Notes: a model not told the origin generated them from the letters alone. 64,000 nt of DNA from an uncultured Sphingomonas sp. (GCF_913062585.1 NZ_CAJXWX010000013.1:38408-102407), one strand, 5' to 3'; positions 1-10,235 are shown, numbered from the stretch's first letter. A program made the numbers and translations.

Positions 1-1669
1 TGAAGGGCAGTTGCCCATTCTTCAGCACGCCGGTGCTGCGCCGCTCGGCCATGGTGATGCGGCGCACCTGCGCGGTGCCGGTTTTGGCCGCCAGGCTGAC
101 GCCCGGGACCAGCATCCGCGCCGCGCCGCCGGTGCCGCCCTGATTGACCACGCCGAACATCGCGTCGCGCACCACCGCCAGATGCTCGGAGGCGACGGGC
201 AGGGCGGGGGAGTCGAGATGGACCTGATGCGACAACAGGCTGGGCTGGAGATCGCGTCCCGATGCGATCCGCGCCGCCATGACCGCCAGCTGCAGCGGAT
301 TGGCCAGCACATAGCCCTGGCCGATCGACGCGTTCAGGCCGTCCGCCACGGTCCATTTTGACTTATATTTCTTCAGCTTCCACGCTGCATCGGGTACGGT
401 GCCGTAACGCTGGGTGCTGAGCGGCAGGTCGAATTTCTGACCCAGCCCGACCATCTTCGCGACGGGCGCGATGCGGTCATAGCCCATGCGGCGGATCATC
501 TCATAGAAATAGATGTCGCAGCTCTGCTCGATCGCGCCCTTCAGGTTCAGCGCGCCGTGACCGCCCTTTTTGTGGCAATGGAAGATGCCGGTGCCGACGC
601 GCATCGCGCCCGTGCACAACACCCGGTCGTCCGCACTGACACCGGCCTCCAGCAGGGCCAGGCCGTTCATCGGCTTGACCGTCGAGCCCGGCGGATAGAG
701 CCCCTGCGTCACCTTGTTCATCAGGGGCACATGGTCGTTTTCCGACAGCATCGACCATTCCAGATGGCTGATCCCGTCCGAAAAGCTGTTCGGATCGTAA
801 GCGGGCATCGACACCATCGCCAGCGTCTCGCCGGTGCGGCAGTCGAGCACCACGGCCGAGCCCGAATTGGTACCCAGCCGGCGCGCGGCATATTCCTGAA
901 GCCCGGAGTCGATGGTCAGGCGGATGTTGCGGCCGGGCACGTCGGGGCGGGTGGCGAGCTCCGCCACCACCTTGCCACGCGCCGTCACCTCGACGCGCTT
1001 GGCGCCGGGCTTGCCACGCAGATAGGGCTCCAGCATCTTTTCCAGCCCGTCCTTGCCCAGCTTGAAGCCGGGGGTGACGAGCAGCTGGTCGTGCGTGGCC
1101 TTGAACTGTTCGGCGGTGGGCGTGCCGACATAGCCGGTCAGATGCGCCACCGCCGGGCCGGCCGGATAGAAGCGCGCAAAGCCCCGCGTAGGCTGGACGC
1201 CGGGCAGCTCGGGCAGACGGACGCTGACGGCGGCGAACCGCTCCCAGTCGAGCCGTTCGGCGACTTGCACCGGCTGGAACCCGGCGGCATGTTCCAGGTC
1301 CAGGCGGATGCGGTTCATCGCCTCGTCGTCGAGCTTCAGGATCTGGCGGAGCAGGCCCAGGACGCGGTCCTTGTCCTTGTCGTCCAGCCGGTCGGGGATG
1401 ATGTCGACCCGGAAATCGGTCCGGTTGTTGGCGATCGGAATGCCGTGCCGGTCGATCAGCCAGCCACGCCGCGGCGGGATCATCGTCGTGTTGACGCGGT
1501 TGCTCTCAGAGAGAAGATTATACTTCTCGTTCTGCGCGATCGACAGCCAGGCCATGCGCCCGGCCAGCAACAGGCCGACACCGGCCTGCGCAGCGCCCAG
1601 CACGAAGGCGCGGCGGGAGAAGCTATAGGCCTGCGCGGCCTCGGTCATGATCCGCCCCTGGCGTTCCAT
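1..1669 (-). CDS. mrdA: penicillin-binding protein 2, C-terminus cut by window edge
   Basis: Transpeptidase of the elongasome that cross-links peptidoglycan in the lateral wall. Visible parts are an N-terminal membrane anchor (about residues 20-40), the dimerisation region, and the transpeptidase domain with S329-T-V-K332, S383-C-D385 and K529-T-G531. The reading frame is open to base 1, so the last residues lie outside the window. The ATG at 1669 lies 2 nt after the mreD stop, which implies translation within the mreB-mreC-mreD-mrdA operon. rodA would be expected just beyond the left edge. Family assignment is firm from the three active-site motifs and the operon context. Confidence 0.96.
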   Translation of the reverse strand, partial: MERQGRIMTEAAQAYSFSRRAFVLGAAQAGVGLLLAGRMAWLSIAQNEKYNLLSESNRVNTTMIPPRRGWLIDRHGIPIANNRTDFRVDIIPDRLDDKDKDRVLGLLRQILKLDDEAMNRIRLDLEHAAGFQPVQVAERLDWERFAAVSVRLPELPGVQPTRGFARFYPAGPAVAHLTGYVGTPTAEQFKATHDQLLVTPGFKLGKDGLEKMLEPYLRGKPGAKRVEVTARGKVVAELATRPDVPGRNIRLTIDSGLQEYAARRLGTNSGSAVVLDCRTGETLAMVSMPAYDPNSFSDGISHLEWSMLSENDHVPLMNKVTQGLYPPGSTVKPMNGLALLEAGVSADDRVLCTGAMRVGTGIFHCHKKGGHGALNLKGAIEQSCDIYFYEMIRRMGYDRIAPVAKMVGLGQKFDLPLSTQRYGTVPDAAWKLKKYKSKWTVADGLNASIGQGYVLANPLQLAVMAARIASGRDLQPSLLSHQVHLDSPALPVASEHLAVVRDAMFGVVNQGGTGGAARMLVPGVSLAAKTGTAQVRRITMAERRSTGVLKNGQLPF

Positions 1670-1671
1670 GG

Positions 1672-2196
1672 TCAGGCCCCTACCTCATTTCGGCCGCGTT
1701 TGCGATCGATCCACGCGACGAGGCGCGTCGCCATCGGGAACAGCAGGATGGTGATCCCGATCTGGACGATCAGCGGCGCGTCCACCTGCGCGCCCACCGG
1801 CACCGCCAGGAAGCGCCCGGCGATCAGGCAGAAGGCGATGGCCCCGCTGGCGATCAGCCAGTCCTGCCAGAAATCGCGAAACACCAGCCGATGCTCGAAC
1901 AGGTCGATGGCGAGCGAGGTCAGCGACCAGAGCAGCATCGCCGAGCCCAGCGGCTGGCCCGACACCAGATCGTCGAATAACCCGAGCGGCGCGGCGGCCC
2001 AGAGCCGCAACGCGAAGCGCGCGACCAGCCGCCAGGCGAGCAGCATCAGCAGCCCCATGGGCGGCTGCAACGGCACGATCGCCACCACCGGCACGATGGC
2101 GAAAAGCGAACCGGCCATCACGGTCAGCCACGGCAGGGCCCGGGCGCGGGCGGGTGGTAGTCCGGGGTCGAAGGGGTTGCTGGTGTCGAGGGTCAC
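1672..2196 (-). CDS. mreD: rod shape-determining protein MreD
   Basis: Small integral membrane protein of the MreBCD elongasome. The 174-aa product is almost entirely hydrophobic, with about five membrane segments, as is usual for MreD, a family with low sequence conservation. It overlaps the end of mreC by 4 nt and precedes mrdA by 2 nt, so position in the operon is the main support. Its exact function in the complex is inferred from the family. Confidence 0.9.
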   Translation of the reverse strand: MTLDTSNPFDPGLPPARARALPWLTVMAGSLFAIVPVVAIVPLQPPMGLLMLLAWRLVARFALRLWAAAPLGLFDDLVSGQPLGSAMLLWSLTSLAIDLFEHRLVFRDFWQDWLIASGAIAFCLIAGRFLAVPVGAQVDAPLIVQIGITILLFPMATRLVAWIDRKRGRNEVGA

Positions 2197-3062
2197 GGCC
2201 GGGGTGCCGGCGCAGGTGACGGCATCGGCATGAAGGCGCGCTGAACGATCGCGAAGTCCAGCGTATCGGGCTGGATGAAAGGCTGGGCGATGGCGACGTC
2301 GCCGCCGTCGCTCTGGATGCGCGCAACCGGGATGTTGGGCGCGTAAAGGCCGCCGGTGCCCGATGTGACGAACAGATCGCCCTTGGCCAGCCGGACATTG
2401 GTGTTGACCGACCGCACGTCGAGCGTGCCGTCACCCCGCCCGACCGCGATCGCGGGCAGGCCGTCACGGGTGCGGCGGACCGGCACGATGCTTTCGGGAT
2501 CGGTGAGCAGCAGCACACGCGCGGCGGCGGGCCCCGCCTCGACCACCCGGCCGATCAGCCCTTCCGGCCCGCGCACCGCCATGCCCGGCGTCACATTCTG
2601 CCACCGCCCGGCATTGAGCAGCGCGAAGCGACGGCCGCTTGAGCCGGTCGAGCTGACCAGCCGCGCGGTGATGACCGTATCGGCGGTGCGGTCCCGGACC
2701 GCCAGCAGACGCCGCAGCCGGACATTGTCATAGGAGATGGTCCGTGCGGTCTGGAGCAGCTTGCGCGACCGGTCGAGTTCGGCGCGCAGGCGGTCGTTCT
2801 CGGAATGGACGAAGAAATAATGGCCGATGGCGTCGGGCACGCCGCTGACAGCATCGCCGACCGCGACGAACGCGCCGGAGATCGGGGCGGTCACGCTGCC
2901 CAGCGTCATGCGCAAGCTGCCAAAGACGGGCGGGTTGAAGGTCGATGCGACAAGCAGCACCGCACCCACCACCGCACCCGCCACCGCGAGCACATAGGCC
3001 AGGAAAGCCCCATATTGCCGCCGTCGCGAGAAACCGGTGCGACGGTCGCGGGCAGGCGCCAT
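2193..3062 (-). CDS. mreC: rod shape-determining protein MreC
   Basis: Periplasmic scaffold of the elongasome, anchored by one N-terminal membrane helix (about residues 16-38, after a basic stretch). It has a short coiled coil around residues 85-115 and the two beta-barrel MreC domain, with the GLIGRVVEAG segment. At 289 aa it is of normal length. The C-terminal tail is proline/alanine rich. It lies 24 nt downstream of mreB and overlaps mreD by 4 nt. Confidence 0.95.
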   Translation of the reverse strand: MAPARDRRTGFSRRRQYGAFLAYVLAVAGAVVGAVLLVASTFNPPVFGSLRMTLGSVTAPISGAFVAVGDAVSGVPDAIGHYFFVHSENDRLRAELDRSRKLLQTARTISYDNVRLRRLLAVRDRTADTVITARLVSSTGSSGRRFALLNAGRWQNVTPGMAVRGPEGLIGRVVEAGPAAARVLLLTDPESIVPVRRTRDGLPAIAVGRGDGTLDVRSVNTNVRLAKGDLFVTSGTGGLYAPNIPVARIQSDGGDVAIAQPFIQPDTLDFAIVQRAFMPMPSPAPAPRP

Positions 3063-3086
3063 GCGCCGGTCCCCTTATGCTGGAGG

Positions 3087-4247
<1,161 letters not shown>

Positions 4248-4261
4248 CTAGGGTTTGCCGC

Positions 4262-6049
4262 ATGTCAATACGGCGTCTGCCTCCCCATCTCGTCAATCGT
4301 ATCGCGGCCGGTGAAGTGGTGGAAAGGCCCGCCAGTGCGTTGAAGGAATTGGTCGAAAATTCGATCGACGCGGGGGCGACACGGATTGCCGTGTCGATCG
4401 GGCAGGGCGGGATCGGCCGGATCGAGGTGGCGGACGATGGTTGCGGCATGACGGCCGACGACATGGCGCTGGCGCTGGAGCGGCATTGCACCTCGAAATT
4501 GCCGGACGAGGCGATCGAATCGGTCCTAACCCTCGGATTTCGCGGCGAAGCCCTGCCGTCGATCGCCAGCGTCGCGCGGGTGACGATCGAAAGCCGACCG
4601 GCGGGCCGCGATGGCTGGGCGCGGGTGGTCGACAATGGCGAGGTGCTGCGCGACGGCCCCGCCGCCGTGCCGCCGGGAACGCGGATCGTGGTCGAGGACC
4701 TGTTCGCACGCGTCCCCGCCCGGCGCAAATTCCTGCGTTCGCCGCGATCCGAATATGCCGCCTGTCTCGACATGATACGCCGCCTGGCGATGGCGCGGCC
4801 GGATATCGCCTTCACGCTGGAGCATGACGGGCGGCGGGTGCTGACCGTACCGGGCGGCGAGGAGCGTCCGGGCCGGGTGGCGGGGCTTACCGACCGGGCG
4901 CTGGCAGAAAATTCCGTCGCGATCGATTGGGTACGCGACTCGGTGACACTTGGCGGTGTCGCAGGGCTGCCGACCTTCAACCGGGGCATTGCCGACCATC
5001 AATATCTGTTCGTCAACGGGCGGCCTGTGCGCGACCGGCTGCTGATGGGCGCGATCCGCGGCGCCTATGCCGAGATGCTGCCGCGCGATCGCCACGCGGT
5101 GGTCGCGCTCTTCCTCGACATGCCGCCATCGGAAGTCGATGTGAACGTCCATCCGGCCAAGACCGAGGTGCGTTTTCGCGATCCCGCGCTGATCCGGGGC
5201 ATGATCGTCTCGGGCCTGCGTCGCGCCCTGGACGAAGCGGGCCATCGCAGCGTCCAGCGTCCGCCCGACTCGGCGCTGGCCATGTGGCAGGCCGAGAGTG
5301 TTGCCTCACCCCTGGCGGCGGCTCCGATAGCCGATGACTGGTCCGCCGCCGCACCGGAAACGCGCGTGATGGAGCGCCAGTCGCTCTTCGCGGCTCGCCC
5401 CGGCTTCGCGGCACCGCCGCCGCTCGCCCGCGCCGAAGCCGCCTTCACTCCCCCGCCCGAAATGCGACAATATCCGATGGGCGTCGCACGCGGACAGGTC
5501 GCCAAGACCTATATCGTCGCCGAAGCCGAGGACGGCCTGGTACTGGTCGACCAGCACGCCGCGCACGAACGTCTGGTGCTCGAGCGGATGCGTGCCGCGC
5601 TGACTGGCGGGCGGGTCGCATCACAGGCGATGCTGATCCCCGAAGTCGTCGAACTGGACGAACCCGCCTGCGACCGCCTGGAGGCGCGAGGCGAGGAATT
5701 GGCCGAGTTTGGCCTCGACCTAGAACGTTTCGGCCCGACCGCGATGCTGGTCCGCGCCACGCCTGCGCTCTTGGGACAGAGCGATCCCAAGGGGCTGGTC
5801 GCCGATCTAGCCGACGAACTGGCGGCGTTCGACCAGGCGCTGTCCTTGCGCGAGCGGCTGGACCATGTCGCGGCCACCATGGCCTGCCACGGCTCGGTCC
5901 GGGCGGGTCGAATCCTGTCGGTCGCCGAGATGAACGCGCTGCTCCGCGAAATGGAGGTCACGCCGCATTCCGGCCAGTGCAACCATGGCCGCCCGACCTG
6001 GGTGAAATTACAGCATGGGGATATCGAGAAGCTGTTCGGGCGGAAGTGA
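4262..6049 (+). CDS. mutL: DNA mismatch repair protein MutL
   Basis: Matchmaker ATPase of mismatch repair. The N-terminal GHKL ATPase is clear (ELVENSIDAG, DDGCGM, GFRGEAL). The C-terminal dimerisation domain carries the endonuclease motif DQHAAHERLVLE starting at D430, a conserved ACHGSVR segment around residue 542, and C573-N-H-G-R-P. This is the pattern of nicking MutL proteins in organisms without MutH. A variable proline/alanine-rich linker spans about residues 340-405. Length 595 aa, divergent from mreB. Confidence 0.97.
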   Translation: MSIRRLPPHLVNRIAAGEVVERPASALKELVENSIDAGATRIAVSIGQGGIGRIEVADDGCGMTADDMALALERHCTSKLPDEAIESVLTLGFRGEALPSIASVARVTIESRPAGRDGWARVVDNGEVLRDGPAAVPPGTRIVVEDLFARVPARRKFLRSPRSEYAACLDMIRRLAMARPDIAFTLEHDGRRVLTVPGGEERPGRVAGLTDRALAENSVAIDWVRDSVTLGGVAGLPTFNRGIADHQYLFVNGRPVRDRLLMGAIRGAYAEMLPRDRHAVVALFLDMPPSEVDVNVHPAKTEVRFRDPALIRGMIVSGLRRALDEAGHRSVQRPPDSALAMWQAESVASPLAAAPIADDWSAAAPETRVMERQSLFAARPGFAAPPPLARAEAAFTPPPEMRQYPMGVARGQVAKTYIVAEAEDGLVLVDQHAAHERLVLERMRAALTGGRVASQAMLIPEVVELDEPACDRLEARGEELAEFGLDLERFGPTAMLVRATPALLGQSDPKGLVADLADELAAFDQALSLRERLDHVAATMACHGSVRAGRILSVAEMNALLREMEVTPHSGQCNHGRPTWVKLQHGDIEKLFGRK

Positions 6050-6190
6050 TGAGCGTGCCGTCAGATCATGGAGATACTCCGCGATCGCTCAACCCTTTTG
6101 CAACAGAACGGATGGCGATCGACAGTCCATATGATGGTCGAGGCAGTTAGGCCCCTTCGCGTGCATGGAGGCTCATGATATTCCGCACGG

Positions 6191-6385
6191 ATGGCAGGTA
6201 AACCAAATGTTTCGGCGCGGGTCGCCGCAATCGGCTACACCGTCGTAGTCGCGAGCGGGGCGTGGTTCACGCTTGCATGGGCGGGCTGGAATCAACAATG
6301 GCACCTGGATGAACTACTGGTGTTCGTGACAATCGCGCTTTCCCCGATCCCCATCTGTATCCTGTGTTTCAAGCGCGACACATAG
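6191..6385 (+). CDS. small two-helix membrane protein, unknown function
   Basis: 64-aa predicted protein with two hydrophobic stretches (about residues 11-32 and 40-58) separated by a Trp-rich loop, ending in a basic tail. It has no recognisable family. Only a weak Shine-Dalgarno-like GGAGG is seen, rather far upstream. It sits in the orphan patch between mutL and rplI. Reality as a gene is supported only by the sensible two-helix topology. Confidence 0.45.
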   Translation: MAGKPNVSARVAAIGYTVVVASGAWFTLAWAGWNQQWHLDELLVFVTIALSPIPICILCFKRDT

Positions 6386-6423
6386 TTCGACGTGGGCCTT
6401 CAAACGAAGCGCCGCAGGGAGGA

Positions 6424-6843
6424 TCAGCCCGACAGGCTTTTGCAGAGCATTGAGGTCCTGCTGTGGCCCATGCGACGCGGAGCTTCATGGACGACGGACC
6501 AGCCCTCGCCGGTGGCATGGAAGGACGCGGTGCAGGCCAATCTGGCTGGGGCAGCCTGGCCCGATATTATCTTTGGGCCACCGTCCCGATGCAGCACAAA
6601 AGAGCACCGATATTGCGACTGCTTTCGAGTGCAGGCGAGATCCTGGATATGGAGGTCGGGCGCTGTACCGCTCCCTGCCTGATACCAAAGTGACGCGATC
6701 CCATTATCGTTTCCGATCGTCGCGTTGAGTTGAAGGTCCGCCCAAATCGCCGCCAGAAATTGCCCCTTTAATGGCTCTGGGGGAGCGGCATAGGCCGCCG
6801 CTACGGCGGCGAGGGCGTGGGTCAGCGTTGCTCGGCCTATCAT
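6424..6843 (-). CDS. hypothetical exported protein
   Basis: 139 aa with a convincing signal peptide ending AAAYA before APPEP (cleavage near residue 20), hence probably periplasmic. Three further cysteines (in LACTRK, YRCSF and LACTAS) could form disulphides. The family is not recognised. The only Shine-Dalgarno candidate, AGGA, is about 13 nt before the ATG and weak. It is followed on the same strand by nothing obvious, and preceded by another orphan gene ending at 6926. Confidence 0.55.
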   Translation of the reverse strand: MIGRATLTHALAAVAAAYAAPPEPLKGQFLAAIWADLQLNATIGNDNGIASLWYQAGSGTAPDLHIQDLACTRKQSQYRCSFVLHRDGGPKIISGQAAPARLACTASFHATGEGWSVVHEAPRRMGHSRTSMLCKSLSG

Positions 6844-6925
6844 GCCAAATTACCGTTCCTATTCGTTACGATCGCTCTGGGTGGCGCCGTCTTGGAGATG
6901 TGGCGGGTATAGGTGCTCCGCAGGG

Positions 6926-7279
6926 TCAGCCCATCGGTGCGGGACGTTGCCAAGCCGCAGGCCATTCGTCGAAATCACCCCACATCGCCCATCTGTTCCG
7001 GTTTCGATCGTAGGATGCCAGGCCCCATTGGGGCGGATCGGGCCATCCGAACCAGTCGCGGTCGATCAGAAACAGCGTCTCGTCGCCATATTCGGCGACA
7101 AGGCCGATTCCCGCCTCCCGGGACCAGGCAAAATCATCTGCGGTGATCGGCAGGGGTGGCCACTCATGTGTCGCCGCATGTCGCCACGTGAGAGGCCAGC
7201 CTGCCCGCAGCCGAAATCCCCTCCTCATGGACAGCATGCCAAAAAGTCGCGCTTTCCAACGATAGGCTCCCCAACTCAT
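6926..7279 (-). CDS. hypothetical tryptophan-rich protein
   Basis: 117 aa, cytoplasmic by appearance, very rich in Trp (about 12) and Asp in its second half (DRDWFGWPDPPQWG, WAMWGDFDEWPAAW). That composition is hard to produce by chance in a GC-rich shadow frame. An AGGGG Shine-Dalgarno lies about 7 nt upstream of the ATG. The pattern resembles small SMI1/KNR4-like or immunity-type proteins, but no family can be assigned. Confidence 0.55.
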   Translation of the reverse strand: MSWGAYRWKARLFGMLSMRRGFRLRAGWPLTWRHAATHEWPPLPITADDFAWSREAGIGLVAEYGDETLFLIDRDWFGWPDPPQWGLASYDRNRNRWAMWGDFDEWPAAWQRPAPMG

Positions 7280-7571
7280 GCGACACCCCTATCGACGGAA
7301 ACGAGGCGGACGATGCAGGCGGATAGGCGTGTCGTAAAGTCGGATCGGACCGTCGGCCTTGCGTTCACGGGAGAATGCCGGTCGCTACCGCCGGGCGCAG
7401 TGCAGCGCATCGCTCTCGCTTAACCCAGGCTAAACAGTCCTTGTTTTAGCGATGAGCCGAGCCCATATGGCGACGAAGCGAAGAATTTTTCGCTCGTGCG
7501 TTTATCGTAACGAAACTTTTGCACTCGGCCGTGTATTTACTGGCCATGGATAGGCTTTGGCAGTTTTGACC
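7280..7571. other. gene-free stretch before the micro-lipoprotein
   Basis: No convincing reading frame on either strand. The segment is less GC-rich than its surroundings, with T/A-rich patches around 7425-7450 and 7480-7530. It contains an imperfect hairpin GCGAA...TTCGC near 7476-7493. It probably carries the promoter of the small lipoprotein gene, but no canonical -35/-10 pair stands out. Confidence 0.4.
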
Positions 7572-7649
7572 ATGAAAAAGATAATGCCGCTCATCTTCGC
7601 CTTGATCCCTCTGGCCGCTGTCGTCAGCGCCTGCGTCAGTTGCCCCTGA
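7572..7649 (+). CDS. 25-aa micro-lipoprotein
   Basis: Very short frame: two lysines after the start Met, then a hydrophobic core (IMPLIFALIPLAAVV) and a lipobox-like SAC followed by VSCP and a TGA stop. If processed by signal peptidase II, the mature lipopeptide would be only about six residues starting at Cys20. It resembles entericidin-like and other tiny lipoproteins in size class only. It is located just before a bidirectional terminator. Shine-Dalgarno is weak. Confidence 0.5.
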   Translation: MKKIMPLIFALIPLAAVVSACVSCP

Positions 7650-7701
7650 GGTCATTCGCGCGCCCATAGGGTGCGCATCCGGTTGCTGTCTCCCAAGACG
7701 C

Positions 7702-7741
7702 AAAAAGGGCCGCCCGGTCATCCCGGACGGCCCTCTTTTTA
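7702..7741 (-). terminator. bidirectional intrinsic terminator after rplI
   Basis: GC-rich stem AGGGCCG-CCCGG / CCGG-ACGGCCCT with a TCAT-containing loop. It is flanked by five A on the left and a CTTTTTAT run on the right. It therefore has a U-tract in both directions: it ends the rpsF-rpsR-rplI transcript and can also end the plus-strand transcript of the micro-lipoprotein. Confidence 0.85.
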
Positions 7742-7768
7742 TCGGCGGAAGGCCGAAGCGGTAAGGGT

Positions 7769-8365
7769 TTAGCCCTGCACTTCTTCTTCCTGCTCCGGCT
7801 GAACCTCGGCGGTGGCGCCGGGCTCTGCGTTGGGATCGTAATCCTCGGTGAAGCCGGCTTCGTCACGCTCGAACATCGAGGCCATGACGTCGACGCCCTG
7901 CGCCTGCATCTCGGCTTCTTCCGGCGAACGGGCGACGTTGACCTTGACGGTCACGGCCACTTCCGGGTGAAGCGCGACGCGCACGTCGTACAGGCCGATC
8001 GCCTTGATCGGACGGTCGAGCACGATCTGGCTCTTGTTAACCTTGTGGCCGTCGGTGACCAGCGCCTCGACCAGGTCACGCACCGCGACCGAGCCGTACA
8101 GCTGGCCGACGTTCGACGCCTGACGGATCAGGGTGACGGTGGCGTTCTCGAAGGTCTTCGACTCGACTTCAGCCTCGGCGCGACGGTTCGCGTTCTCGGC
8201 TTCGATGCGGGCGCGGTTGGCCTCGAACACCTTCTTGTTGGCTTCGTTGGCGCGCAGCGCCTTCTTGCGCGGCAGCAGGAAGTTACGGGCATAGCCGTCC
8301 TTCACCGAAACCACGTCGCCAATGGCACCGAGCTTCTCGACGCGCTCAAGCAGAATAACGTTCAT
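7769..8365 (-). CDS. rplI: 50S ribosomal protein L9
   Basis: Binds 23S rRNA domain V. The N-terminal domain is canonical (MNVILLERVEKLG, VKDGYARNFLLP), followed by the long connecting helix and the C-terminal domain. At 198 aa it is longer than the E. coli protein (149 aa) because of an acidic tail beyond residue about 165 (rich in Glu, Ala, Gln). Such tails are common in sphingomonads. Last gene of rpsF-rpsR-rplI, 12 nt after rpsR. Confidence 0.98.
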   Translation of the reverse strand: MNVILLERVEKLGAIGDVVSVKDGYARNFLLPRKKALRANEANKKVFEANRARIEAENANRRAEAEVESKTFENATVTLIRQASNVGQLYGSVAVRDLVEALVTDGHKVNKSQIVLDRPIKAIGLYDVRVALHPEVAVTVKVNVARSPEEAEMQAQGVDVMASMFERDEAGFTEDYDPNAEPGATAEVQPEQEEEVQG

Positions 8366-8377
8366 CTGTAAGACCCC

Positions 8378-8602
8378 TTACTTCACGACGTAGGGCAGGA
8401 GGCCCAGATGACGCGCGCGCTTGATCGCCTGGGCGAGTTCGCGCTGCTTCTTGGCCGACACGCTGGTGATGCGCGACGGAACGATCTTGCCGCGCTCGGA
8501 CACGAAGCCCTGCAGCAGACGGACGTCCTTATAGTCGATCCGGGGCGCGTCCTTCGCGGAGAAGGGGCAGCTCTTGCGGCGACGGAAAAACGGGCGGGCC
8601 AT
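8378..8602 (-). CDS. rpsR: 30S ribosomal protein S18
   Basis: 74-aa small-subunit protein that pairs with S6 on the platform. Typical signature [19 protein letters not shown] and the basic C-terminus [12 protein letters not shown] are present. The N-terminus starts [14 protein letters not shown]. Its ATG overlaps the rpsF stop by one base (TAATG), so translation is probably coupled. Confidence 0.98.
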   Translation of the reverse strand: MARPFFRRRKSCPFSAKDAPRIDYKDVRLLQGFVSERGKIVPSRITSVSAKKQRELAQAIKRARHLGLLPYVVK

Positions 8603-9012
8603 TATGCGGCTTCCTCTTCACGATCACGACGGGGGCGGTCAGCACGGTCGGGGCGTTCGCCACGATCGGCACGACGCTCGCGGTCGCGCTCCTGCTTGCG
8701 CATCATCACCGACGGACCTTCTTCATGGCCGTCAACCTTGACGGTCATGTAGCGGATCACGTCTTCGTTGATCTGGGTCTGGCGCTCCAGCTCGGCGACG
8801 ACACCCGCGGGGGCGTCGATTTCGAGCATGACGTAATGCGCCTTGCGGTTCTTGGCGATCTTGTACGCCAGCGAACGCAGGCCCCAGGTCTCGGTCTTCA
8901 CGACCTTGCCCTGATTGTCCTCGACGATCTTCGTGGCGGCTTCCGCCAGCGCGTCCACCTGCGCCTGTGCCAGATCCTGGCGCGCAAGGAACACGTGCTC
9001 GTAAAGAGCCAT
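8602..9012 (-). CDS. rpsF: 30S ribosomal protein S6
   Basis: 136-aa platform protein, starting [14 protein letters not shown]. An upstream in-frame extension to 9159 is rejected because its 49 residues are not S6-like. The core contains [19 protein letters not shown] and the RYMTVKV strand. The C-terminal tail is a highly charged [18 protein letters not shown] run. First gene of the ribosomal operon, with a leader of up to about 250 nt shared with the divergent fabD. Confidence 0.97.
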   Translation of the reverse strand: MALYEHVFLARQDLAQAQVDALAEAATKIVEDNQGKVVKTETWGLRSLAYKIAKNRKAHYVMLEIDAPAGVVAELERQTQINEDVIRYMTVKVDGHEEGPSVMMRKQERDRERRADRGERPDRADRPRRDREEEAA

Positions 9013-9269
9013 GCAGCTTACCTTATGTTGGCCGATCGCTGACGCCCACCCCATGTGGGACGCCCCTCCGGCTGTCTTCCATACTTCAATACCGTCACGC
9101 CAAAATGGCATGAGGGCGGGTGAAGCAGGTGCTTCCCGCCCAATGGTGCGCTGGCTCATAGCGATTTGGCGGCAAAAGGCAAGCGGCTAAGGGGCCTCGC
9201 ACTTGCCAGCGGCGGGCGACCTTTCTACCGCGCGGGCCATCCTATTACCGTTTCATGGCAGAACGACAT

Positions 9270-10229
9270 ATGCGTGCATTCATCTTTCCGGGCCAGGGCA
9301 GCCAGGCCGTCGGCATGGGCAAGGCGCTGGCCGAGGCGAGCCCCGTCGCCCGCGAGGTGTTCCAGGAGGTCGACGAGGCGCTGGGCCAGCATCTCTATCG
9401 CCTGATGGTCGAGGGGCCAGCCGACGAGCTGACCCTGACCGAGAATGCGCAACCCGCGATCATGGCGAACGCCATCGCGACCCTGCGCGTGCTGGAAAAG
9501 GAAGGCGGCGTCCGCCTGTCGGAAAAGGTCGATTTCGTCGCGGGCCACTCGCTGGGCGAATATACCGCATTGTGCGCGGCCGATGCGATCGACCTGGCGA
9601 CGACCGCGCGTCTCCTCAAGCTGCGCGGCCGGGCGATGCAGGCGGCGGTGCCGGTGGGCGAGGGGGCGATGGCCGCTCTGCTCGGCGCGGACCTGGAAAA
9701 GGCGAAGACCATCGCGGGCGCGGCGGTCGACTCGATCCTGGCCGAGGGTGGCGAGGAGTTGGTCTGCACCGTGGCGAACGACAATGATCCCAGCCAGGTC
9801 GTGATCTCCGGCCACCGCGCCGCGATCGAGAAGGCCGTGGCGCTGGCCAAGGATCTGGGCGCCAAGCGCGCGGTCCTGCTGCCGGTGTCGGCGCCGTTCC
9901 ACTGCCCGCTGATGCAGCCCGCCGCCGATGCGATGGACGCCGCGCTCGCCGAGGCGAAGATCCGCGCGCCGCTGGTGCCGGTCTATGCCAATGTCGAGGC
10001 GGCACCGGTCGCCGATCCCGGCGCGATCCGCGCGCTGCTGGTGGCGCAGGTGACGGGCATGGTCCGCTGGCGCGAATCGGTGCTGGCGATGCAGGATGCG
10101 GGTGTCGCGAATTTCGTCGAGTTCGGCGGCAAGGTGCTCGGCCCCATGGTCAAGCGCATCGCGCCGGATGCGGACGCGGTGAGTGTCGTGACGATGGACG
10201 ATATCGAGGGGCTTCTCGCCAAGCTCTGA
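9270..10229 (+). CDS. fabD: malonyl-CoA:ACP transacylase
   Basis: Transfers malonyl from CoA to acyl carrier protein to feed fatty-acid elongation. It has the family N-terminus (MRAFIFPGQGSQAVGMG), the nucleophile motif GHSLGEY near residue 90, and the catalytic His in SAPFHCPLM. The start at 9270 fits the family. An ATG at 9255 would add five residues. The stop lies seven bases before the left inverted repeat of the inserted GxxExxY cassette, so the usual fabD-fabG spacing is interrupted. Confidence 0.97.
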   Translation: MRAFIFPGQGSQAVGMGKALAEASPVAREVFQEVDEALGQHLYRLMVEGPADELTLTENAQPAIMANAIATLRVLEKEGGVRLSEKVDFVAGHSLGEYTALCAADAIDLATTARLLKLRGRAMQAAVPVGEGAMAALLGADLEKAKTIAGAAVDSILAEGGEELVCTVANDNDPSQVVISGHRAAIEKAVALAKDLGAKRAVLLPVSAPFHCPLMQPAADAMDAALAEAKIRAPLVPVYANVEAAPVADPGAIRALLVAQVTGMVRWRESVLAMQDAGVANFVEFGGKVLGPMVKRIAPDADAVSVVTMDDIEGLLAKL

Positions 10230-10235
10230 TTTTTG

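Noticed and set aside
557..2233. 558-aa plus-strand frame opposite mrdA/mreD
   Set aside because: The minus-strand frames carry the PBP2 motifs and the MreD helices; this frame has none.
7446..7721. 91-aa minus-strand frame over the micro-lipoprotein region
   Set aside because: Starts inside the terminator stem and is low-complexity; no Shine-Dalgarno or motif.
9013..9159. In-frame N-terminal extension of rpsF, and possible S6-S18 leader motif
   Set aside because: The extension does not resemble S6. The leader was scanned for an S6-S18 binding motif, but no convincing conserved CCG bulge structure could be established by eye.
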